Assembly: GCA_964640385.1 (NCBI GenBank)
Contig: CAZXFL010000026.1
Coordinates: 1 to 21,937, forward strand
Origin: JBBDIK01 sp964640385
GTDB taxonomy: Bacteria > Actinomycetota > UBA4738 > JBBDHU01
Direction: 5' to 3'
DNA length: 21,937 nucleotides
Shown in pieces: positions 1 through 6,845 of this stretch. The number at the start of each line of letters is the position of its first letter. Within the stretch, counting starts at the first letter, position 1. Under the pieces are notes generated by a model. The model did not search any database, was not told the origin of the DNA, and saw nothing but the letters and a program-made list of their open reading frames with translations. The translations under genes were made by a program, and so were the position numbers.

Positions 1-60
1 CGGGGCGACCTGCCGGCTTTCCGACGCTCGCCTGGATGTGGGAACCTTCTGGAACCGTGA
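1..60 (+). CDS. Possible 3' end of an upstream gene (19 codons visible)
   Basis: Reading frame 1 is open from the first base and ends in TGA at 58-60. That stop overlaps the GTG at 57 proposed as the start of the next gene, forming a GTGA junction like others in this window (for example E2/lipB). This is the only reason to suspect that a coding sequence ends here. The 19 visible residues carry no recognisable motif, and all three forward frames are open over this short stretch, so it may be chance. Product unknown. Confidence 0.25.
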   Translation, partial: RGDLPAFRRSPGCGNLLEP

Positions 61-1316
61 CGACCGTCGGCGACCTCATCGACCTGCTGGACCGGCGCTA
101 CCCGCCGTCTTGGGCCGAGCCGTGGGACAACCCGGGGCTGCAGGTCGGCGACCGCACCGCGAAGGTTGGACGCGTGTCGGTGGCGCTGGACCCGACCCTC
201 GAGACGATCCGCGAGGCCCGCGAACGCGACGCCCAGCTCTTGATCACCCATCATCCGCTCGTGTTCGAGCCGCTGTCCCGCGTGGACGTCGGGGAGCCGG
301 TCGCGGCGGCGGTTGCCGAGGCGCTGGCCGGGGGAGTTTCCGTCTTCGCGTGTCACACGAACGCCGATGTCGCCTCGCCGGGCGTCTCGGATGCGCTGGC
401 CGACCGGCTTGGGATGGGGGAGCGGCGGGAGCCGCTGCAGCCGACAGCAGGTGCGAGGGCCAAGATCGTCACCTTCGTACCGGAGGAGCACGCGCATCCG
501 TTGCTGGAGGCGATGTCGCTCGCGGGCGCCGGCTCGATCGGGGAGTACGACGTGTGTTCGTTCCGCGCGGCGGGGACGGGAACGTTCCGCCCGAGTGTCG
601 CGGCCGATCCCGCGAAGGGGAAGAAGCAGGTCGTGAACGAGGTCGAGGAGGTCCGCTTCGAGATGCTCGTGCCTCGCGAACGCGTCGAGGCCGTGGTGGC
701 CGCGTTGGTCGATGCCCATCCGTACGAGGAGCCGGCTTACGAGGTGATCGCGCTCGAGGCAGCGGGTGGAAGCGGCGGCATCGGACTCGGGCGGATCGGA
801 GAGCTGTCCAGCCCGATCGACGCCGGCGTCCTCGCCGAGCGATGCAGGGAGGCGCTCGGTGCAGACGCGCGCATGGTCGGTGACCCGGCTCGCACGGTCC
901 GTCGCCTGGCGGTGTGTGGGGGCTCAGGAGTATCGTTGATCGGCGCCGCGGCGGCAGCGAGGGCCGATGCGCTGGTCACAGGCGACGTGAAGCACCACCA
1001 AGCGCTCGAGGCCGAAGCGGCCGGGATCGCGGTCATCGACGCCGGTCACCACGGGACCGAATGGCCGTGGGTCGAGGCCCTGGCCACGGCGCTCGCACCG
1101 CCCTCGGGGGCGTTCGAGGTCGCGGTGGCTACGACGGATACCGACCCGTTCCGGTCGCGGACGGGAACCGACGCTACCGACGACGATGAGGGGAACAGGG
1201 CAACGTCGGAGGATCTCGCGCTGAACGACAGCCCGGACCCGTTCGAGCAACCCGCCGGAGCCGACGGAGAGACGATGGACCTGTCGCGCGACCCGTTCGC
1301 CGAGGAGCCGCGATGA
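57..1316 (+). CDS. Nif3-like dinuclear metal centre protein (YbgI/YqfO family)
   Basis: This is a Nif3/DUF34 family protein, often annotated as GTP cyclohydrolase 1 type 2-like. The family binds two metal ions and its physiological role is unsettled. From the GTG at 57 it has 419 residues. Visible metal-site motifs are THHP (64-67), CHTNAD (99-104) and, at the C-terminus, GDVKHH (309-314) and GHHGTE (330-335). An inserted YqfO/PII-like domain includes HPYEEPAYE (221-229), as in the long family members. I chose GTG 57 over the in-frame ATG at 36 because family homology begins at the TVGDL stretch just after it and because it forms a GTGA overlap with an upstream stop. The last 65 or so residues form an acidic, probably disordered tail with three DPF motifs (363, 394, 412). 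The stop overlaps the next gene's ATG (ATGA), so the two are co-translated. Confidence 0.93.
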   Translation: MTTVGDLIDLLDRRYPPSWAEPWDNPGLQVGDRTAKVGRVSVALDPTLETIREARERDAQLLITHHPLVFEPLSRVDVGEPVAAAVAEALAGGVSVFACHTNADVASPGVSDALADRLGMGERREPLQPTAGARAKIVTFVPEEHAHPLLEAMSLAGAGSIGEYDVCSFRAAGTGTFRPSVAADPAKGKKQVVNEVEEVRFEMLVPRERVEAVVAALVDAHPYEEPAYEVIALEAAGGSGGIGLGRIGELSSPIDAGVLAERCREALGADARMVGDPARTVRRLAVCGGSGVSLIGAAAAARADALVTGDVKHHQALEAEAAGIAVIDAGHHGTEWPWVEALATALAPPSGAFEVAVATTDTDPFRSRTGTDATDDDEGNRATSEDLALNDSPDPFEQPAGADGETMDLSRDPFAEEPR

Positions 1317-2017
1317 ACGAACCACGCCTCTTGGACCTGCAGTCGATCGATTCGGAGATCGAACACCTCCGCAAGCGCAAGGCCGAGCTGGAAGCGGGCG
1401 CGGAGGTCCAGGCCGCCCACGAGCGTGCCCTTGTGGCAGAGCAGCGTGTGGGCGACTTGCGGCTCACGCTCGACGAACTGGCCACGAACCAGAAGCGCCT
1501 CGAGTACGACGACGACGCGATGGGGCAGAAGGTCGCGGCTGAGAAGGCGCGGATGTACGACGGCAGCATCATGAACACGCGCGAGCTGTCGGCGCTCCAG
1601 GCCGAGATCAAGAACCTGGAGGAGCGGATCTCAAGGATCGAGGACGAGGTCCTGGAGCTGATGGTACGGCGCGAGGAGCTGGACGGCGAGATCGCGGGCG
1701 CGGAACAGGCCCTGACCGCCGCGCGCGAGGAGCAGGAGCGCATCGGCGGCGGCGCGGTGACCGAGCTCACGCAGGTCGAGGAGCGACTCGCCGCCAAGAT
1801 CGCCGAACGTGAGTCGCTCGCCGGCGCGATCGACGAGGAGCTGGTGGAGCTCTACGACGATCTGCGGGGGAGCAAGCACGGCGTCGGCGCCGCGGCCCTG
1901 GTCGATGGCGTCTGCCAGGGCTGCCACGAGAAGCTCTCGCCGCTGGATCTGGACAGGCTCAAGAAAGCCGAAGGTGTGAAGAGGTGTCCGACCTGCCGTC
2001 GGATCCTGGTCACCTAA
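1313..2017 (+). CDS. Coiled-coil protein with C-terminal C4 zinc ribbon (DUF164/zf-RING_7 family)
   Basis: The protein has 234 residues. Residues 5-185 are a long charged heptad-rich segment expected to form an antiparallel coiled-coil hairpin. It ends in a zinc ribbon with cysteines 201, 204, 225 and 228 (CQGC and CPTC). This matches the family that includes chlamydial CT398 and mycobacterial Rv2229c. Its biochemical role is not established; nucleic-acid or protein scaffolding has been suggested for relatives. The ATG at 1313 overlaps the upstream stop by four bases and has a GAGGAG ribosome binding site at 1302-1307. The 3' end overlaps the RNase H gene by 34 nt, so the three genes look like a single translationally coupled operon. 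No signal peptide or membrane segment is visible, so it should be cytoplasmic. Confidence 0.92.
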   Translation: MNEPRLLDLQSIDSEIEHLRKRKAELEAGAEVQAAHERALVAEQRVGDLRLTLDELATNQKRLEYDDDAMGQKVAAEKARMYDGSIMNTRELSALQAEIKNLEERISRIEDEVLELMVRREELDGEIAGAEQALTAAREEQERIGGGAVTELTQVEERLAAKIAERESLAGAIDEELVELYDDLRGSKHGVGAAALVDGVCQGCHEKLSPLDLDRLKKAEGVKRCPTCRRILVT

Positions 2018-2421
2018 TCGTCTCCTGCGACGGCGCGGCGCGCGGCAATCCCGGTCCCGCCGGGATCGGAGCGGTCGTGGTCACCGAGGACGGCGAGGTC
2101 CTCGCCGAGGTCGCCGAAGGCATCGGGGAGACGACCAACAACGTCGCCGAGTACCGGGCGATGATCGCGGGGCTCGAGCGCGCAGCGGAGCTGGGTGCCA
2201 CCCAGGTCGCGGTCAAGTCGGATTCCAACTTGCTGGTCGAGCAGATGAACGGCCGCTACCGCGTGAAGCACCCGAACCTCAAGCCGCTCTACGCTGAGGC
2301 ACTGGCCGTGGCATCACGTTTCAGCCGGATCACTTACACGCACGTTCGACGCGAGTTCAATACCGAGGCGGACCGCCTCGCGAACATCGGCGTCGACACG
2401 TGGCTCGCGCGACACCGCTGA
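1984..2421 (+). CDS. Ribonuclease HI-type enzyme, single domain
   Basis: The enzyme hydrolyses the RNA strand of RNA:DNA hybrids (R-loops, Okazaki primers) using two divalent metals. The 145-residue protein has the RNase H fold with all four acidic catalytic residues: D16 in CDGAARGNPGPAG, E56 in NNVAEYRAM, D80 in VKSDSNLLVEQM, and D130 in NTEADRLAN. The pattern is that of the short RNase HI subgroup common in actinobacteria and archaea. In mycobacteria the equivalent gene (Rv2228c) is fused to a CobC-like phosphatase. Here the protein stops after the RNase H domain, so the fusion is absent. The start is GTG 1984, lying inside the 3' end of the zinc-ribbon gene; an earlier start would lengthen that overlap. 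It is the last protein gene before rnpB. Confidence 0.93.
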   Translation: MSDLPSDPGHLIVSCDGAARGNPGPAGIGAVVVTEDGEVLAEVAEGIGETTNNVAEYRAMIAGLERAAELGATQVAVKSDSNLLVEQMNGRYRVKHPNLKPLYAEALAVASRFSRITYTHVRREFNTEADRLANIGVDTWLARHR

Positions 2422-2443
2422 CGCCCGGTTCGCGCGAGAGCGC

Positions 2444-2449
2444 TAGAGT
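2444..2449 (+). promoter_or_regulatory. Probable -10 element of the rnpB promoter
   Basis: TAGAGT fits the TANNNT -10 pattern. It ends seven bases before the P1 helix of RNase P RNA begins at 2457, the normal distance to a transcription start. A -35 candidate (CTGACG, 2418-2423, overlapping the RNase H stop) is spaced about 20 bp, longer than ideal. The placement suggests rnpB can be made from its own promoter as well as by read-through from the operon. Confidence 0.5.
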
Positions 2450-2456
2450 GGACGGC

Positions 2457-2848
2457 ATGAGGAGCCGGCCGGGCGGCCGCGGGCGGCGTTCGCGCCGTTC
2501 GAGGAAAGTCCGGACTCCACAGGGCAGGGTGCTGGGGAATCCCCAGGCGGGGGTGACCTCGCGGAAGCGCAACAGAGAGCAGACCGCCGCGCCTCGCGGC
2601 GCGGTAAGGGTGAAACGGTGAGGTAAGAGCTCACCAGCGGCGCGGGTGACCGTGCCGGCTCGGCAAGCCCCACCCGGAGCAAGGCCAAGTAGGCGAGCGT
2701 TCGAGGACGGCCCGTCCGATGCTCGCGGGTAGGCCGCACGAGGCCTTCGGGCCCGCTGCGTCCGCGTTCGCGCGGGCGTCGAGAGAGATGGTCGCCGGGC
2801 CGCCGCGAGGCGGTCGCACAGGATCCGGCTTACAGGCCGGCTCCTCAT
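2457..2848 (+). ncRNA. rnpB: RNase P RNA (bacterial type A)
   Basis: This is the catalytic RNA of ribonuclease P, which cleaves 5' leaders from pre-tRNAs. The ends are defined by a perfect 14-bp P1 helix: 2457-2470 is the exact reverse complement of 2835-2848. Inside are the universally conserved blocks in correct order: GAGGAAAGTCCGG at 2501-2513 (P3/P4 region), ACAGAGAGCAGACC at 2572-2585, the GGTAAGGGTGAAACGGTGAG block at 2603-2622, and near the 3' end ACAGGATCCGGCTTACAG at about 2818-2835, whose 5' part pairs with the first block to form P4. The length of about 392 nt and the layout suit a type A RNA of a high-GC bacterium. The 3' end lies only 8 nt from the convergent lipA stop. No separate Rho-independent terminator is visible. 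Confidence 0.97.
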
Positions 2849-2856
2849 ACCTCAGA

Positions 2857-3870
2857 TCAGATCGACGCGGTTGCCGCGTCCGAGATCACGGCCTGTGCGG
2901 AGGCGAACTGGCGTCCCGCGCGGTAGGACGAGCGGACCAGCGGCCCGGCCTCGACGTGGGCGAAGCCAAGTTCGCGACCCTCCTCGGCCAGCCGGTCGAA
3001 TTCCTCCGGCGGCACCCAGCGGTCGACGGGCAGGTGCATCGTCGTCGGTTGCAGGTACTGGCCGATCGTCAGGATGTCGCAGCCGGCGTTGCGCAGGTCG
3101 CGCATCGCGCCGCGCACCTCGCCCGGTTCCTCGCCCATCCCCAGGATGAGGTTCGACTTCGTGGTCTGACCGGGGCGGACCTCCTTGGCGATCCGCAGCG
3201 TCTCCAGCGTGCGGTCGTAGTCGAACGCCGGCCGGATCTTCGGATGCAGCCGCCGGATCGTCTCGAGGTTGTGCGCGAACACGTCGGGTTCGGCGTGGAT
3301 CACGGTCGCGATGTGCTCGCGGATCCCGCGGAAGTCGGTCGGCAGGACCTCGACCCGGCATCCGGGCAGCGTGTCTCGGACCGCTCGGATGCACGCGGCC
3401 CACACATCGGCTCCGTTGTCGGGTAGATCGTCGCGCGCGACCCCGGTGAGCACGACGTATCGCAGGTTCATCTCGCGGACCGCATCAGCGACCCGTTGCG
3501 GCTCATCCGGATCCACGGCCAGCGGCCTGGCGGTCTGCACGTCACAGAACCCGCAGCGGCGCGTGCACAGGTCCCCGAGTACCAGGAAGGTGGCCTCCCG
3601 GTTCTCCCAGCACTCGTAGATGTTCGGACACGATGCCTCTTCGCAGACCGTGTGCAGATCCAGGCCGCGCATGAGGTGCTTGAGGTCGGCGTAGTTGGGG
3701 CCGAGCTTCGCGCGGACCTTGAGCCACTCGGGCCGGGGACCGGTCGGACCGGCCGGCTGCGCGCACCCGCTTCCGCGTGACGCGGTGGGCTCCGGCGCCA
3801 CCGCCGCGCCGGTCGGGTTCAGCGGCAGATAGAGACGTCTCTTGTGCGGGTTGTGGTCGCGCTGCACCAT
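2857..3870 (-). CDS. lipA: Lipoyl synthase (radical SAM)
   Basis: LipA inserts two sulfur atoms into protein-bound octanoyl groups to make lipoyl cofactor, consuming its auxiliary [4Fe-4S] cluster. From ATG 3870 the protein has 337 residues. The auxiliary cluster motif CX4CX5C is C76, C81, C87. The radical SAM motif CX3CX2C is C102, C106, C109, and the C-terminal RSSY motif, whose serine ligates the auxiliary cluster, is at 313-316. All are intact. I rejected an in-frame ATG 32 codons upstream because it would overlap the histidine kinase gene and lacks family similarity. The start lies 11 nt after the kinase stop, so the two are probably one transcript, although no clear Shine-Dalgarno precedes lipA. 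Residues 20-48 are a Pro/Ala-rich N-terminal extension. Confidence 0.97.
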   Translation of the reverse strand: MVQRDHNPHKRRLYLPLNPTGAAVAPEPTASRGSGCAQPAGPTGPRPEWLKVRAKLGPNYADLKHLMRGLDLHTVCEEASCPNIYECWENREATFLVLGDLCTRRCGFCDVQTARPLAVDPDEPQRVADAVREMNLRYVVLTGVARDDLPDNGADVWAACIRAVRDTLPGCRVEVLPTDFRGIREHIATVIHAEPDVFAHNLETIRRLHPKIRPAFDYDRTLETLRIAKEVRPGQTTKSNLILGMGEEPGEVRGAMRDLRNAGCDILTIGQYLQPTTMHLPVDRWVPPEEFDRLAEEGRELGFAHVEAGPLVRSSYRAGRQFASAQAVISDAATASI

Positions 3871-3881
3871 CGGAACCGAGT

Positions 3882-6743
3882 CTAGTCGCGCTGGCCGTTC
3901 CCGCCGGGGGGCTGCGGGAGGTGGACGCGGAACGATGCGCCACCGCCCGGCCGCTCCTCGACCCATGCCCGGCCGCCGTGCAGCTGGGCGAACTGCTGCA
4001 CCAGCGAGAGCCCGATCCCGGTGCCCGGGGCATGGCCCGAGAGTGTCGGTCCCTGGCGGAACGGCTCGAAGATGGCTTCGCGGATCTCTTCGGGAACCCC
4101 CGGGCCGTCGTCCTCAACCACGATCAGCACGCCCTCGTCGTCCTCACTGACCCGGACGTAGACGTTGGTGTCCTCGGTAGTGTGGCGCGCGGTGTTGACC
4201 AGGAGGTTCTCGACGATGCGCTCGACCTTGGCCGCATCGACGTAAGCGACGACCGGCGACGCCTCCACGTGGATCGGGCGATCACCGAGGTAGTCGGCTG
4301 CCTGTATGGTCCGCCGCGCCAGCGCACCGACGTCGGTCGTGTGGAGTTGAGGGGTGACCGTGCCGCGAGCGAGACGGTCGATGTCCAGGAGGTCCGTCAG
4401 CAGCCGATCCAGCTTGCGGGCGTTGGACGCGAGGCGCTGCAGGAGGTCTCGCTGCTCGTCCTGGGCGAGTTCCTGCTGTTCGAGGGTCAACGCCAGCCCG
4501 AGCACCGCCGTCAGGGGGCTGCGGAGTTCGTGGGAGACCGCCGCAAGAAAGGTATTCTTCATCGCGTCGAGTGCGCGCAGCTGTTTCGCGGCCTCGCGCT
4601 CCCGGCGCTCGCTCTCCAGGAGCGCCTCCTCCGCGAGTTTCTCCTCGGTGACGTCGAACATCACGCCCTGGACGAGGGGTGGACCCTCTTCCTGCGGGAG
4701 CACGACCGCGTCGTCGCGAACCCAGATCGTCCCGCGCGGTGTGACGAGCCGGTACTCATAGCTGAACGGCCGGCCGTTGGCGACGCCCTTGCGGTACGTG
4801 CGCCACGCGGCATCGCGGTCGTCCGGGTGCAGGTGCTCGTACCAGAGGCTGTGGTTCGAGAGCCAGTCCTCGGCCGCCAGTCCGAGGATCGGTTCGACCT
4901 GCGGGCTGATGTAGATCGTTTGGTCCTCCGCGCCCGGCTCGTCGATATACAGGACGGCCGGGATCTGCTCGACGAGCGCCCGGTACTTCGCTTCGGCGGC
5001 CTGGAGCGCTTCTTCGGTGCGCTTGCGCTGCACCGCCGCCCCCAGCGTCTCGGCGGCCGCCTTGAGCGCGTCGATCTCGGCCGCGGACCAGTCCCGCTCG
5101 TTCGTGCAGTCGTCCACCGAGATCGAACCCCAGCGAACGCCCTCCACGAAGATGCCGACCGCGAGCGTCGACCGGACGCCTTCCTGTTCGAGCATCTCCC
5201 GTTCGCCGTCCGGGAACACCCAGGTCGGTCCGTGGATCACCTCACCGCTGTCCAGGACGTCCACCCATCGTTGCCACCCGGCCTGCTCGAGCGGTGCCTC
5301 CTGGAACGCAGGGCGGTCCCGCTGCGACGGAATGCCGCGCGCGGTCCATTCGTGGCGGACCGAGCCGCGAAGGACATCGTCCTCGTCCCGGTGGAGCTCG
5401 GAGAGCGTCACGCGGCCTGCATCGGCAGCGGTGCCGAGCGCCTCCAGGACCTCATCGATCACCTCGGTCCATTCCGGCGCGCGCAGGAACCGTTCGGCGG
5501 CGAGGTCGACCGCTTCCAGGATCGCGTCCCGGCTCCGGAGCTGCAGTTCTGCCTGCTTCTGCTCGGTGACGTCGAACATGATGCCCTGCACGACCGACGG
5601 GCGTCCGTCTTCTTGGGCGATCACGATCGACCGGTCGTGGATCCACACCGTCCGACCGTCGCGGTCGATCATCCGGTAGTCGGAGCTCCGGGCGCCGCTC
5701 GCGTTCTGGACGAAGGTCTCCCACTCGCTGGTCGCCCGCTCTCGATCCTCTGGGTGCAGCGCCTCGAACCAAACCACCGACCTGCCGAGGTACTCCATCT
5801 GCGAGATGCCCAGGATCGCCTCGATCTGCGGACCGACGTACATCGTCTTCTCGGGACCGAGCGACACGAGGTACAGGATCGCGGGGATCTGCTCGACCAG
5901 CGCCCGATAGCGGGACTCGGTCGCTTGGAGCTGTCGCTCCGTCTCCTTACGCGAGGTGATGTCTCGCACGACGATCTGGCCTGCGGGCCTCCCCTGGTAG
6001 TTGAACGGGATCCCTGCCACCTCGACGTCGAGGAGCGCTCCGTCCAGGCGGATGAAGCGTTCTTCGAGGAGGGCCACCGCGGTCCCCTCTTCCTCTTGGC
6101 GCATGCGCTTGGCCACGACGTCGTGATAGTCGGGATGCACGATGTCCAGAGCCGACATCCCCACGAGCATCTCCGGTGTGTCGGCGCCGAGCAATCGTGC
6201 GGCCGCAACGTTCGCGAATACCAACTTCCCCTCGCTGTGGACCATGATGGCGTCGGGGGAGAGGTGGACCAGGCGTCGGTAGCGGTCCTCGCTCTCGCGG
6301 AGGCGGTCCTCGGCTTCCTTCCGGCGGGTGCTGTCGACCATCACCCCGCGCAGCGCCAGAGCTCGTCCCTTCGAGTCGCGCGCGACGTGGATCCGGTCGC
6401 GGAGCCATACCACGTGGTCGTCTGACGCCAGGACGCGGTACTCCAAGGAGTGGTCGTTGCCTTGGTTCACCGCCGCTCGATAGCCGTCGAGGACCCGTTC
6501 GCGGTCGTCGGGGTGGAGTCGGCTCGCGAACAGGCCCGGCTCGGCCAGCCAGCGTTCGATCGGGTAGCCGAGCATGTCCTCTGCGCGCCGGGACAGGAAA
6601 GTGAAGCGCAGGTCCGCCGGCTCGGCTTCCCAGACGATCGCGTCGAGCGCCTGGACGAGCTCCTGGAGCCGCTCCTGCTCAGGCGTCACGAGGTCGTGCT
6701 TGACCACAGGTTGGTCGTGCCGCCCCCGGCGGCGGTCGGGCAT
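3882..6743 (-). CDS. Multi-PAS/GAF soluble sensor histidine kinase
   Basis: The protein has 953 residues and no membrane segment or signal peptide, so it should sense cytoplasmic signals. Order: PAS1 with PAC (about 22-145), PAS2 (152-270), PAS3 (278-400), GAF (about 410-575), PAS4 (586-708), HisKA with phospho-acceptor H738 in SHELRSPL, and HATPase_c with N-box N850, G1 DGPG (879-882) and G2 GTGIG (907-911). The catalytic core is therefore complete. PAS3 and PAS4 share the opening YRALVEQIPA and much of their fold, which points to internal duplication. I chose ATG 6743 because AAGGGGG lies just upstream (6751-6757) and PAS homology follows; the open frame continues upstream but antisense to the acyltransferase gene. 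The stop is 11 nt from lipA. No response regulator is adjacent; the only one in the window is at 13257-13886. The ligand is unknown. Confidence 0.93.
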   Translation of the reverse strand: MPDRRRGRHDQPVVKHDLVTPEQERLQELVQALDAIVWEAEPADLRFTFLSRRAEDMLGYPIERWLAEPGLFASRLHPDDRERVLDGYRAAVNQGNDHSLEYRVLASDDHVVWLRDRIHVARDSKGRALALRGVMVDSTRRKEAEDRLRESEDRYRRLVHLSPDAIMVHSEGKLVFANVAAARLLGADTPEMLVGMSALDIVHPDYHDVVAKRMRQEEEGTAVALLEERFIRLDGALLDVEVAGIPFNYQGRPAGQIVVRDITSRKETERQLQATESRYRALVEQIPAILYLVSLGPEKTMYVGPQIEAILGISQMEYLGRSVVWFEALHPEDRERATSEWETFVQNASGARSSDYRMIDRDGRTVWIHDRSIVIAQEDGRPSVVQGIMFDVTEQKQAELQLRSRDAILEAVDLAAERFLRAPEWTEVIDEVLEALGTAADAGRVTLSELHRDEDDVLRGSVRHEWTARGIPSQRDRPAFQEAPLEQAGWQRWVDVLDSGEVIHGPTWVFPDGEREMLEQEGVRSTLAVGIFVEGVRWGSISVDDCTNERDWSAAEIDALKAAAETLGAAVQRKRTEEALQAAEAKYRALVEQIPAVLYIDEPGAEDQTIYISPQVEPILGLAAEDWLSNHSLWYEHLHPDDRDAAWRTYRKGVANGRPFSYEYRLVTPRGTIWVRDDAVVLPQEEGPPLVQGVMFDVTEEKLAEEALLESERREREAAKQLRALDAMKNTFLAAVSHELRSPLTAVLGLALTLEQQELAQDEQRDLLQRLASNARKLDRLLTDLLDIDRLARGTVTPQLHTTDVGALARRTIQAADYLGDRPIHVEASPVVAYVDAAKVERIVENLLVNTARHTTEDTNVYVRVSEDDEGVLIVVEDDGPGVPEEIREAIFEPFRQGPTLSGHAPGTGIGLSLVQQFAQLHGGRAWVEERPGGGASFRVHLPQPPGGNGQRD

Positions 6744-6776
6744 GCGTGAACCCCCTTCGCTCCGGTTCCAACCCTG

Positions 6777-6782
6777 ATTATG
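6777..6782 (-). promoter_or_regulatory. Candidate -10 element for the histidine kinase-lipA unit
   Basis: On the minus strand the hexamer reads CATAAT, one base from TATAAT. It would place a start near 6770, giving a leader of about 27 nt that contains the AAGGGGG ribosome binding site. No convincing -35 is present, so this is only a candidate. Confidence 0.4.
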
Positions 6783-6829
6783 AAGCGTCCGGCGTCTCAG
6801 GATGAAGCCCAACATGAAAACAGCTGGTT

Positions 6830-6835
6830 TAGGCT
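6830..6835 (+). promoter_or_regulatory. Candidate -10 element for the ACP-acyltransferase gene
   Basis: TAGGCT ends ten bases before the ATG at 6846, so transcription would begin within a few bases of the start codon and give a near-leaderless mRNA. That fits the lack of a good Shine-Dalgarno. Leaderless genes are common in actinobacteria. No -35 is evident. Confidence 0.35.
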
Positions 6836-6845
6836 GAACGGCGTC

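Noticed and set aside
2400..2848. Short open frames on both strands across 2357-2848
   Set aside because: The stretch is fully explained by RNase P RNA, with its conserved blocks and perfect P1 helix.
2719..3426. A 235-codon plus-strand open frame
   Set aside because: It begins inside rnpB and runs antisense to lipA; no motif.
3777..6425. An 882-codon open frame on the plus strand
   Set aside because: It is antisense to the histidine kinase, which has clear PAS, GAF, HisKA and HATPase motifs. The predicted product is Arg/Asp/Val-rich with no domain, as expected for GC-rich antisense frames.
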